Positions 23,644-34,700 of a DNA stretch of 64,000 nucleotides are shown here, piece after piece. The stretch's first letter is position 1. Every line of letters starts with the position of its first letter. The stretch comes from Lytechinus pictus. Lineage: Eukaryota > Echinodermata > Echinoidea > Temnopleuroida > Toxopneustidae. Made by a program: the position numbers and the translations under genes. The notes beneath the pieces are model-generated. The model made no database searches, was not told the origin of the DNA, and saw nothing but the letters and a program-made list of their open reading frames with translations. The stretch is from contig NC_087261.1 of the NCBI RefSeq assembly GCF_037042905.1, forward strand, positions 14,582,217-14,646,216, written 5' to 3'.

Positions 23644-24454
23644 TATAGTTTCGAGGTCTTTTCGAATTATTCTATTTTTTTTTTTACATTTCCTCCTCTC
23701 GTTGTGCATATGGCCACTCCCCCCAAGTCGGCGCGTAGCGTAGTTGCCCCCCCCCCCCTCGTAGTATGATACGCCGTTGAGATGGAGAACAAATATTCGA
23801 AGGTTTCTCCTCTGAAAAATAGTTTGCCTACTCCTGATTGTGATTCACAGATTTACTTGTAATAACATGAAAAAATGATAAAAATGATGTTCATAATATA
23901 CCCCGCCACGTATCAAACTTATGTCTTTGTGTAGTAGTAGAGAAAGATGCAAAGTGGAAAAAAATGCAAGCAATGCCCCTTTCTTTACATTTAACCACCC
24001 CCTCAAAAAAAATATCTAAAAGAGGTTTAATATATTGTTAAGTAACGACTGATGCAATGTCTAAATTTGTCATGTAGGAATGTACACTCTGCCCACATAC
24101 TCATACTTCATCCCCCAAATGAAAACATTGATTGGTCATCTATGACCCACAGACTTTTATTGCTTACTTAAGAATTAAAAATAATTTGGGCTAGTGAATA
24201 GGTTATGATTATGACTATTTCATACTGAGGGTAAAAACTGTAACTATATGAACCTTACAGTAGTTGTTTAAACAGTTTAAACAAGGGTTTAAAATCTAAG
24301 AAAATAAAGTTTTTTTTTTTCAATATTCAATTCTCCATAAATCAAACATGGTTGTTTAACCTGTTAAAAGATAAACAGCATTACATAGAATTTCAAACAA
24401 CGTTTTTAAAGTGTACTGTTGAGTAAGTGACATCTGTATAAAAATTGATCTTAC

Positions 24455-24610
24455 CTAAATCATCTGGTCCAATAGGACAGGAGCAGTCAGGTAGCCAGTG
24501 TATCGATGGCACATCTTTTTCGATGCAGGTCCAAAAAGTATCATTTGAAATATGCTGCACTACATCCTTGACGTAAGATGTGACGTCACATTCAACCGTA
24601 GGGGTTGTAT
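24455..24610 (-). CDS. gene B short Cys module, distal copy
   Basis: The exon is 156 nt, phase 1-1, acceptor GGCCTATAG, donor TTAG|GTAAGA. It encodes the same TPTVECDV, FWTCIEK and WLPDCSCPIGPDD landmarks as the exon at 20073-20228 with a handful of substitutions (ISNDTFW for LSNYTFW, EKDVP for EKGVP). The open frame continues upstream through intron sequence, but the TATAG acceptor fits the phase. Confidence 0.7.
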
Positions 24611-24751
24611 CTATAGGCCCTATAGGTGGAGATTTAATGGGAAGGAAAGGCACTAAAAAGTGGCATTGGACATAGAAATATTATCAGATAGGGACAAAAA
24701 GTGACCCATCCCCTACCTCCACACACATCCGCGGATATCCGTCTTTGGTAC

Positions 24752-24936
24752 ACTCTAAAAACACTGAGTAAAATTCTACCCAATATTGAGTAAAAAGGGA
24801 ACATGCATGTTTGCTGGGTATTTTTTCACCCCATATTGGGCTATTTCAACACAACATTGCGTAAAAATCTTTTTACCCAACCTGCATGCATGTTCCCAAT
24901 TAACCCAATATTTTGTAAACCTTTTTTAGAGTGTAT
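24752..24936. mobile_element. ~185-bp MITE with TACACTCTAAAAA ends
   Basis: TACACTCTAAAAACACTGAG at the left and TTTTTTAGAGTGTA at the right are inverted repeats with TA at the edges. Inner CATGCATGTT and TTGGGT segments are also mirrored. It is present only in copy 2 of the gene B duplication. Confidence 0.7.
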
Positions 24937-25519
24937 AGGGGGGATAAGAGATCGTTTAAAATTTAATTTTGTTTTAAAAATTGACTTGAATTTCTAGGCA
25001 TTTTGTTGTCTGACCATATTTGTCAGATCCAATATATTTCTACGATTTTGATCGCTGAAGCATGTGTCTGACTGTTAATAAAATGTTGGATGAAACAGAC
25101 ATTATGGGAAAACACCCCGACAAGTCTTCCCATGAAACGCTTCCATGCCTCCCAAGATGTACCACGCTCGTTTGGACGAGCTCAATCTGGGGGGGGGGGG
25201 GGGGGGGTCATGAAATAAAGAAAAAAACTTTCACCGAATACTTTTCTTCGAGCCAATCAAGATGCATGGTATTGAAAAAACTATTTCAGGCGCGGATCCA
25301 GATAATGTTCTTTATTTTGGATGGATGACCGTTCCTTTTTTGTTTTGCTTGACATTAAACTTTTCAGACAAATTCTCACCCCGTAAAAGTCCGACTCTGG
25401 ATCCGCGTATGTGTTTATTTCATAAAATTCTCCCCCAGCATGCCAAGACTGCAAGAGAGCAATAGCATCGAGCTCACGTGCACGTTTTTACTTTCTTCCT
25501 TTTTTCCACTTAGGCCTAC

Positions 25520-25642
25520 CTCCATTCTGGCACATTTCCGTGTAGTCATCACAACAATTTTCATGATTTTGACATTGTTCATTACATTGGCATGAGAGAG
25601 GTTTATCATAACCCTGGTCGCATCGCCATGCACAAGACGTGT
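25520..25642 (-). CDS. gene B somatomedin-B domain 2
   Basis: The exon is 123 nt, phase 1-1, acceptor TTTTCCATTCAG, donor GGAG|GTAGGC. It encodes TSCAWRCDQGYDKP, CQCNEQC, NHENCCDDYTEMC. The eight-Cys order C-x3-C, C-x-C, C, CC-x-D-Y, C is diagnostic of somatomedin-B domains, short disulfide-knotted modules that bind other proteins outside the cell (as in vitronectin and ENPP proteins). Other reading frames here are shadows. Confidence 0.85.
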
Positions 25643-26400
25643 CTGAATGGAAAATGAAAAGAAATTAAAATACATTATCTTTCGAAAATATGAAATAGGG
25701 CGAAGGGGTAAAAATAGGCTACATGATGTGTTTTGTGCTTCTAGCCTTCTGTTTTTAAGGACCATTTCTTTCTGTTCTTTGCTTAATTGAATATTGTTCA
25801 TTGATTGAATTTGAATTTGAAGTGAAGCAATTTATTGAATATTGTACTTGTTTCAGATTATACTTTCACTGATTACGTAAAAATGTTTTGAATGGTATAT
25901 CAAATAAAACAACATTCAAAAATGAGGAAGGGGAGGGATAAAGGACAGAAGAGATACTATTGTCACACAATAACGTTTTCCCATATATCCTTTCGCCGAC
26001 AAAAACTATATTTTGGCCAATAGGGCTTGCGAAAATTTGGGCGGACACAAAGAGGCATGCAGCAAGCAATCGCCCTCACCCCCTTCAATAAAGAAATCAG
26101 TCAAGAAAAATTGTGCTATGGGTCCCAATGGCGAGGGAGAGCAAAATACGACCACGCAAAACAAAATAACTAGCGGCTCTTAAACGCATTCTTATGGCAT
26201 GTAACACCACTAATATTGTTAAATGGCCGTTGGCCCCCCCCCCTCCAAAAAGGGAGGAGCAGGACAATCAAGAGGAATATTATTATAAGGGAGGAAATTA
26301 TAGTATATATAGGGCCCATATATACATTCCACAATTTATATGGAAATATGTATATGTTAAAATAAGATACTTTGAAATTATTCCGAAAATGAGTTCTCAC

Positions 26401-26535
26401 TACAAACGTCGCCAAAGTCAGGACAACAGTCTTTATGACGTCCACATAGAGAATTACACTGACAGGACAACCTTGGGTTGAAGGCATCACCACATCTGCT
26501 CACGCACGAAGTCCGAGTCTTGTAACTCCCTTGCC
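26401..26535 (-). CDS. gene B somatomedin-B domain 1
   Basis: The exon is 135 nt, phase 1-1, acceptor CAATAGCAG, donor TGTA|GTGAGA. It encodes GQGSYKTRTSCVSRCGDAF, CQCNSLCGRHKDCCPDFGDVC, with the full somatomedin-B Cys order. It joins in frame to domain 2 through an Asn codon split across the junction. It is the most N-terminal exon I can identify for gene B. Confidence 0.85.
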
Positions 26536-26621
26536 CTGCTATTGAGTTGAAGAAAAAAAAAGTCACAAAATCATTGACAACTCATTCTCGAAAAACACAA
26601 ATTTCTTTAAATATCAGTTGT

Positions 26622-29600
26622 CAGTGGCGTAACTACGGGGGGGGGGGGGGCATGGGGGCACGTGCCCCCCAATCGGCTGGCCAAAAAAAAAAAACAGGGG
26701 AAAAGGTGAAAAAGAAGGAGAAAGAAAGAGAAACGTAGTGGGGAAGAAGAAATCATTGTATTTAATATATTATATTATATATTTCACATCATATTACATA
26801 AAAAATATTTCTTTTTAATAAATTTATGAAACATAATTGGCTTAGGGCGTATATAGAGGGCTAATGTGTTCATCATTTCTGGTGCTCGCATTGTCTGAGT
26901 AATGAGATATATAAATATATATATAATATATATATATATACACAACAAAAAAAGTAAGTCCCCCCTAAATCAAATTGCTGTAACTTTTGAACAGAATTAT
27001 TTTGAGATATGATATTTCGCAGGTAGTTTTCGACACTCATTAAGCAACTTCTGGTGAAAAATGAGATTGATCGGTTGAGTCATGCATGAGTAATTAAAGA
27101 TTGAATTAAAAATGACCATTTTTGAAAGTCACAAGAGTCGATTTTCAGATTGTGCTTATACAAAGTTGGGCAAAAGTTGTTTTTAGGTGAATTTTGGGTG
27201 TTATGCTGTTTTACTATCCATCATTTAGCCACTCACACACAATTTTGATATCGAATGTTCATGGTTGAGTGAGCACAATGTATTGCAGGGGCCACAGAAG
27301 CGGGGAGAAGGGGGATCGAGGGGGGAAGGGCTTTAGCCCCCCCCCTCACTTTTTTCCAAAAGCATCTACAAAAATGCAAAAATGACGATACGATTGTGAT
27401 TTTTTGCATGGTCAGCCCCCCCCCCCCACTTTGAAAACCGTTCCGCGGCTCCTGTATTGTGACGTATCATCATAGGGGTTTATGGTAGTATCCTCTACAA
27501 CTTGTTAGATCATGTTAAAATTTAAAAATTTTGGGGTCTCCCCCGATTAGGCCCCTCCCCCATTTTAAAATTCTGGATCCACCACTGATTTGTCCATAAA
27601 TTAAACTGATCATGAGAAGTTGTTAGGAAAAGAATACATTTATGCACTATAAAGAGTATTCATTCCTAAGTTTTCGAATGTGCTCGCTCAACCATGAAAA
27701 TGTTCGGAAAGTGTGTGGTGATAGAAATGATGGATGATAAAATCAACAGCAATTTGCCCCCAATATTCACTTTATTACCCTTTAAAATGAGTATGTGACA
27801 TTGAAAATACCAATTTTCCCGCATTGATGCGTGCTCACTCATCCATAAATAAACAAATCGATTTCATTTTTACACAGAATTCTGACCATAGATTGATAAA
27901 CATTACTGCCAAATTACATTGGTAAAGACAGCCTTGAAAAAAAGTTCCACCCTATTGAATAACGGGCTACTTTTTCTTAAACATATGCACCCATAATGTA
28001 CACAAGTCTATGAGAGAGGAAGTCAACATTTTAACAAATATGAAATGAGGGTTTGTTTCATGGACGATTTTTGTTACTTCTGCCAACAGTTATTTCATGA
28101 AACTTCGCACATGGCTTCAGAATAACACTATCCAAAAGGCGCGCACGCCAAAATAATCATTCGATACGGCACAGAGTGGGGCCAAGGCCTTGAACTTTCT
28201 TCTCATTTGCATGATTTTTTAATATTGTGTGCTCACTGATGTATTAAACATCGGAATTTTCATAAAAATCAAATCAAATGAACTATGCAAGGGGGTTTGT
28301 GACAGATATCCATAGTTACAAATTGCATTTTTTCCCATAATGTAAAAAAGAGCTAATCACATCCCACATGTTCATTCAAGCGTGAATGTTTAATTAAACG
28401 CCTTTGAATCATTGAAGCATGTTAATTGGTCATGAACATAACGAAAAAGTTGAAAAAATATCATTTTCAGTTACCAAAATGAAACAATACATGCCTATGA
28501 TATTTGAAAATCGTATTTTTTGTTTTCAATAAATGTTCATTGAACCGTGAAACGATGAATATTGTTGAAGATACTCTTCCCAAAAATAACTGTCATCATA
28601 TTCTATCATTTTTATTGATAGAAATGTGTAAAAAATCAAATTAAAGCAAATTTGGACTTGTGTTTATTCAACCGTGAAATTTAGAAAAAAAGTTGTATCG
28701 TCTGTTAGAAAGTACCTTTTACAAGCCTTCTGACTACTTTTCATGATTAGAATGTGGAATTCGTTCCAATAAAATGGAATCAAAGTAATGATATTTGGCT
28801 TGTGACTTTTGAAAAGTGACATTTTTGCCTTTTGACGGTGCTCACTGAAGCATGACGTAAAATACGTCCATGACATTTACTCAGAGGATAGCTTATAAAA
28901 TTACCTACACGCTCATGTAAAAATATATTAAAAACTCGCATCGGTTCGGAAATTATTGATGTTTGTTTAAGGGGGGGACTTACTTTTTTTGTTGTGTATA
29001 TATATACATATATATATAATCCTGTTGTACTAAAACATCCCGTTTTCACGTCAATATACACCAAATATATTTCCTCGCACTTTGAGTATTTATTGTTTTA
29101 TGTAGTGACATTTGCTTTTTAATTACTATTTCATGATTGCCCCCTTTTAAGGTCTGAATATCAAACATTTCCTGTCCGCTCGCATCATTTGGTTAGTGAA
29201 ATACGTATGGTCTTAGTGAATTCCTACAAACAAGCCTTAAAATGCCCCTCTTCAGGTCTGAAATTCAAAAATTTTCAGCTCGCGCTTCACGCTCGCAATA
29301 TTTGATTAGTCAGATATGCATCATGTTCATAATTACAATGACTACAAAAGGTGTTTCATGGGTTAGGTGTAATTGTAACAAAATCAGCAAGCACTTGCAT
29401 GGCGCTCGCATTAGATGACTATGGTGAGATAGGTATGGTCTTTATGAATTCCCTAAAACAGTCCTTAAAATGTACCTGTTTCGGGTAAATATATACACAA
29501 AATTTCAGCTCGCGCTCGCATTGTTTGTTTTGTGAGAGAGGTACGTATTATGATTACAAAATTTTGCTTATGATATTCTTTCTTAGGTCTGAATATCTAA

Positions 29601-29754
29601 AATTTTCAGCTCACGCTTCGCGCTCGCATTATTTGATAAGTGAGATACGTATCCGTTTAATGGCACCGTCCTTAAAATTTCTCTATAGGTCAGTATACAT
29701 GGCAATTAAGCGATTCGCGCGCCCAAGTATACCATGACCCACGGTCCGCCACTG
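26622..29754. mobile_element. hAT-like element (CAGTGGCG...CGCCACTG) split by a 2.06-kb transposon
   Basis: Outer ends CAGTGGCGTAAC and CCGCCACTG are bordered on both sides by the octamer TCAGTTGT (26614-26621 and 29755-29762), a perfect 8-bp duplication. The original ~1.08-kb element contains ~125-bp units with TTTTCAGCTCGCGCTTC and GCTCGCATT. The TIR transposon at 26941-28996 is inserted within it. Confidence 0.8.
26941..28996. mobile_element. 2.06-kb TIR transposon, non-autonomous, copy 2
   Basis: Same CACAACAAAAAAAGTAAG termini as copy 1, in reverse orientation. It aligns throughout with copy 1, including the GAGTGAGCACA-type motifs and the embedded GGCCGCGG-family repeat. It is inserted in an AT dinucleotide run within the hAT-like element. 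No transposase frame. Confidence 0.85.
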
Positions 29755-29876
29755 TCAGTTGTCGCCTTGCACTTGGACTTCCTTTTTAGGACTTGTTTCT
29801 TTCCTTCAGTGGCATAATGAGTTAAATTTTTGAAAGAAATGAAACGACAAGCCAGCAATATTATCATCGAACGACC

Positions 29877-30060
29877 TCACCATCATCATTATCATCATCA
29901 TCGGCCTCTTCCTAGCTCCTTCTCCTTAGACCATTATCCTCCCCATTGTGAACCAACACCAGCACCACCACATACAACCAGGCATCATCATCATCATCAT
30001 CCTCATCCTCATCATCACCATCAACATCATCATCATCATCATCATCATCGTCATTTTTAC
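29877..30060 (+). repeat. CAT/ATC microsatellite
   Basis: Imperfect CATCAT runs give a His-rich open frame of about 114 codons. The frame is a by-product of the repeat; no gene is supported. Confidence 0.8.
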
Positions 30061-30492
30061 TTACCACATCTCTGCGTTAACGGAACGGTGCTCGATCTAG
30101 TTGAACACATCAGTCCGATGGCTGGTAGCGATATGAATAAATACCATAATATCCAATATTCCGAACTTAAATGACTCATGATTATATTGATCTATCTACA
30201 GCAACATGCCCTTTCAGCGTTAACTTTCACCATTAACGATGTTTTTACTGATAGATCAATTTACCGTAAAGAAGAAAACCATTTACGACAAGTTCTTATT
30301 ACGTTCAGAATATGATCTACATGCATTGTTCACCTGCATTACGACGGACAAATTGTTAGCGCTTCTCTAATAATATATGTTTGTATAAATTCGTAATTGA
30401 AACTGCCAATGCACCCGGAAATAAGAATAGTACAACATGCTCAAGGGTTTGTGTTAAGTTACAATTTAAATGAATTATTGTACACAGTGTGA

Positions 30493-31363
30493 CAGTGGCG
30501 TACCGTGGGTCACGGAATTGGGGGGCACCAGCAAACATTTTGAGTCGCTTAGTGAGCGCGCTTCGCGCGCTCAGTTGCCAGGTATACTGACCTAATAGAG
30601 ACTTAAGTACAGTGCCATTAAACGGATATGTATTTCACTGATCAAATAATGCGAGCGAGAAGCGCAAGCTGACAATTTTTTATATTCAGACCTAAAAAGG
30701 GACATTATAAGCAAGTTTTTGTAATCATGATACGTACCTGTCTCGCTAAACAAACAATGCGACCCCAAACAGGGACATTATAAGGACTTTATCTAAGGAA
30801 TCCAATAAGAGTATACATATCTCACCATAATCATCTAATGCGAGTGCCAAGCGCTTGCTAATTTTGTTAGAATTACATTTTAACACATGAAGCACTTTTT
30901 GTAGTCATTGTAATCATGATTATCATACGCATCTCACTAATCAAATATTGCGAGCGCAAATTTTGGAAATTCAGACCTAAAGAGGGGCATTCTAAGGCTT
31001 GTTTGTAGGAATTCACTAAGCCCATATGTATTTCACTAACCAAATCATGCGAACGTAAGCACGGACAGGAAATGTTTTATATTAAGACATTAAAATGGGG
31101 CAATCACTTTAAGTAGTCATGAAAAAGAAGCATATGTCACGACATAAAACAATAAAAATGTTTCTTATGTAATATAACATAACATATTTATTATATAATA
31201 TAACACTAAAATGAACAATATAATTTCTTCTTTCCCACTCCGTTTCTCTTCTTTTCTCCCTCTTTTTCTCCTTTTCCCCGTTTTTTTTTGGCCAGCCGAT
31301 GAGGGGGGGGGGGGGGAGGGGGCACGTGCCCCAATGCCCCCCCCCCCCGTAGTTACGCCACTG
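30493..31363. mobile_element. hAT-like element, third large copy, opposite orientation
   Basis: It starts CAGTGGCGTACCGTGGG and ends GTAGTTACGCCACTG. Interior units (GCGAGCGAGAAGCGCAAGCTG and relatives) are the reverse complement of those at 29.1-29.7 kb. Flanking octamers do not match cleanly, so the target duplication is degraded. Confidence 0.7.
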
Positions 31364-32300
31364 ACTGTATATGATTTTGCCGAATAATTGTGTATTATTC
31401 TCTTGTGGTAATTCCCTTTCAAAATAATGTGTTGAGTGGGTTCCGTCCCTTACGTCACCGATTTCCTCATAAGCATGTGCATATACATAGGCCTATATTT
31501 TGTTTTGTGAAAATAAGTGAAAATTGAAAAATGTTTTGCATCCGATTCTGCTGAAATTTTCAGCGTTAGGCTTAGTTGTTTGATTTTTCTCTCGAATCTT
31601 TTCTCTCTTTTTTTCTTGGGGGGGGGGGGGTAGACTTCCCCTTTAAAAGACATTTTATTTGCATATAATATACTTGTGAGCCCAAAAGTTTAAAGAGTCA
31701 CAACGTTGCGTATGTGGGAAAATGTTTGAATTTCAAAATGAAAATCGAATTCTGTGATACATTTCAACATAATATTCAACAAATAAACTTATATTTCATC
31801 CCTTCGCCATCTCCATGTTATTGGTCGATCGTGTGATTTTTTTTTTTTTTGGGGGGGGGCAGAGCCCTAAAACTCCAACCATCTACACGTAAGTACAATG
31901 TAAAACCCGGATAAATTCAATAAAAAGTGCTGAAAACAAACAATATATCATTGGGCAGAATAAACGAGGATACTGTTATTTATATCAATATACTCATCAA
32001 ATGAAGATCTGTCTTGTGATACCACATTGTTATAAACCAGGCAGGCCACTTCCAGCTAACGACGCTGTTTTTACTTTCTTCCTTGTTTTTAGAGCTACAT
32101 GGGCTAGAATTTCCTGGAACAAATGCACGAGTGACAACGAGGTGAAGAAACTGAATTATCATAAATGCTTTGGTTCGCTTGTGAAAATGTTTACAATGTG
32201 GGTGGGGCACTGGGTAGTCATTCATTACAAGAATATAGAAAAGATACATGTATGTGTCCTTCCCTTTTTCGTTGATATTCCTCTTATATTAGAGCGTGAT
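31364..32300. other. intergenic stretch without supported gene
   Basis: AT-rich sequence with a poly-G interruption (31618-31631) and a MITE-like fragment (CTGAAATTTTCAGCGTTAGGC). An open frame at 32001-32354 (+) shows no recognisable domain and runs into the GGACGGACAT repeat region, so I do not call it. Confidence 0.5.
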
Positions 32301-34700
32301 CGGTTCATCATGGACGGACATTTGATAGACTTTGGAAATTTTGAAGGCTTGTAACAAATTAGGAATAAGATGAACAATGTTCCTTTGTGTTTTATAGAGA
32401 AGGGTAGGACAAAGTATGCTGAATGATGGAAAAAGTTTGTTGCCATGGTTACCTACAAACATAGATATCCAGTAAATGTGCCATATCACGGACGGACATG
32501 ATAGAAATGTGGTTTTCAGAATTTTTGTACATTTTTATTGTTTCTATCTAAACAGCTTAACATTGACCAATAATTGCTAATGCAACTAACACTCAGGTAT
32601 GTTAGCTTCTATGTTCAGCATATTGAATTCTTAACCAATATCAAACTTCTGAGAGAATTGCAAATATTTTCCATTACGGACGGACATTTTGGACGGACAT
32701 CACGGACGGACACAATTGAAATACATTGGAAGTACCTTGTAAGAAGTTCTTATTACTTTTTTGGGGGAACAAATGCTATTGTATTGATGATTTGTACATT
32801 TTTTAATATGATTAAACAGTATTAGTTGCACAATCAAGTTGCTACAACTTGATTTAAGTTGTAGCAACTTGATTTCTATGCTAGATGCACAGTATAATAT
32901 AGACATATGATTGCTTTAAACACAGCTCTTGTCAAGTCAAATGTAAAGAATGTCTGAATGCATATTGTCTTCTTTTCAAATGATAGAATACTAATAGGTA
33001 CCAAATCAACATCTAGTTGATCAATGATCATGTTGATACAACTATTTTTATGATATATCATGATGATACATGTTAATACATTTTTAGGCATTAATTTTCC
33101 AAAAGCAAAGATATTTTTTTGGTCCATTAACTAAATCCAAAAGATTCAAAGGTTGCTGATCCTTATGCTTGTTTGGTGGATCAAGTATGACCACAACACT
33201 TGTTAGAGGCTCTCTTCAAATTCATCTTTTGTCCATATTAAAGTGGAGACACCCCATAACATCAACAGCCCTAATGTATTTAGGCTCTGACCGAATCCAA
33301 AATTGAAATTGATAATTCATACCAATCAAAAGCTTATTATGCTTCTAAACACTGCAGTGCAAGCTTTATAAATAGTATGCATTTTAACAGTTTACCAGAT
33401 AAGCAATTTGCTTAAAATTAGCTCCAAAATGGACTTTGAAAAAAGGTATTCTTGTACTTTTCACAAGCCTCAAGACATTAATGTCATGTTCTGTTAGGAT
33501 TGTGAATCCATAGGTTTGTACAGTATGGACAAAATTGATGATTTTTCTGCTTATCAGATTATGCATTCTACTTTCTTCTTTTCCATCACTTTCTGCAAGC
33601 TTGAATAGATTAAATCTACAGCTTTGGACTTGTTCTTGCCATATCTTATTTCCTGCTTTTTTGGCATGTACATGTATACATGTAGATTTCCAACTCTATC
33701 TGCATTCCAATTATGTTTAACAATTTTTCCTGACAACAATTTAGCCCCAATAACATCCAAACAAAGATACCACAAAAAATTGTGAAGAGTTTAAGGGGTC
33801 TATCCATTTGAGTTCTGAATAATTCTCAGTGACATTTTTCACTGCAAATTGAAAGTAAAGTTAAATTCATAATCTGCTCAGCAAAGTTTCCCATTTGCAT
33901 GGATCATTCCACAGTATTAGCAGTATTTGCGTATATTGCTCACTTGTCCTTCCATGATGAAATTAATGTCCGTCCGTGATCATTTCTTATAATATGATAT
34001 GCGTAAAATGTATGGATTTTAGCTATGTTCAAATAAAATGATGTACAGTGTCTAGTGACATACTTCTACACACTTTTATTTTTGTTTCTATTTTGATAAA
34101 GAATAAAAAGCTGAATCCATACATATTATCCATATCATAAACTCAATAAAAACTGATCACAGACGGACATTAATTTCACCACGGACACATCTACCAAAAA
34201 AATTTACTTCCTATATATTTTTTTTACTGATTTATGTTTGATGATAGATTAATATTAAGAGTGCAAGAACATCCAAACCAAATTGAAGTAACTTTGAAAA
34301 CAATAAAACTAGAGTGAATTTACTTTGTCCGTCCGTGATGAAATTAATGTCCGTCCGTGATCATTTTGGATTGAATTTATGATATGGATAAAATGTATGG
34401 ATTTCAGCTATGTTCAAATATAATGATGTACAGTGTTTAGTGAAATACCTCTACACCTTTTTATGTTTTATTTCTATTCTGATAAAGAATAAAAAAACTT
34501 TTCATCACGGACGGAAATTTCAAAATGGAAATGTTAACACCTACCAAAAAAAAACTAGTTCCCAATATTTTTTTCTACTAATTTATGTTTGATGATAGAT
34601 TAATGTTCAGAGTGCAAGAACATCCAAACCAAATTAGAGTAACTTTAAAAACAATAAAACTAGAGTGAATTGAATTTGAGTAAAAATGTCCGTCCGTGAT
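32300..34700. repeat. repeat region with dispersed GGACGGACAT motif
   Basis: About ten copies of CACGGACGGACAT or close variants occur near 32312, 32487, 32675, 32691, 32702, 33968, 34155, 34326, 34349, 34506 and 34687. Most left-hand copies read GGACGGACA and most right-hand copies the complement, so the block has an inverted layout. The centre (32.8-33.9 kb) is AT-rich with no gene seen. Family unknown to me. Confidence 0.65.
33965..34695. repeat. tandem duplication, ~360-bp units
   Basis: Units at about 33965-34325 and 34347-34695 share GTCCGTCCGTGATCATTT, AAAATGTATGGATTT, AGCTATGTTCAAAT, GATAAAGAATAAAA, TTTATGTTTGATGATAG and GTGCAAGAACATCCAAACC in order. Confidence 0.85.

Larger units (their letters stand above)
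18217..25027. repeat. tandem duplication of ~2.25 kb carrying two gene B exons
   Basis: Copy 1 spans about 18217-20470 and copy 2 about 20471-25027. Both hold, in the same order, MITE sequence, a CUB-like exon, the intron with TCGGCGCGTAG and GATACGCCGTTGAGATGG, a Cys-module exon, and the ending TTTTGTTGTCTGACCATAT. The junction TCAG|ACAAGC matches the start of copy 1 inside the MITE. Copy 2 is longer mainly because it gained a 2.07-kb transposon and a ~180-bp MITE. Exon sequences differ at only a few positions, so the duplication is recent. Confidence 0.85.
16601..26535 (-). other. gene B: SMB/CUB-like transmembrane receptor with tyrosine-rich tail (gene span, 5' end missing)
   Basis: Exons from the N-terminal side: 26535-26401 and 25642-25520 (somatomedin-B), 24610-24455 (Cys module), 21488-21168 (CUB-like), 20228-20073 (Cys module), 19160-18840 (CUB-like), 18028-17932 (transmembrane), 17405-16601 (tail). 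All ectodomain exons are phase 1-1, so any can be skipped or duplicated without frame change. No signal-peptide exon was found before the somatomedin-B exons; it may lie beyond the repeats at 26.6-31 kb or have been missed. The tail shares landmarks with gene A. Function as a cell-surface receptor is inferred. Confidence 0.75.

Noticed and set aside
29830..30174. His-rich 114-codon frame
   Set aside because: Generated by CAT repeats, with no homologous segment at either end.
32001..32354. 117-codon frame on the plus strand
   Set aside because: No recognisable domain, runs into the GGACGGACAT repeat, and has no splice or poly(A) context.
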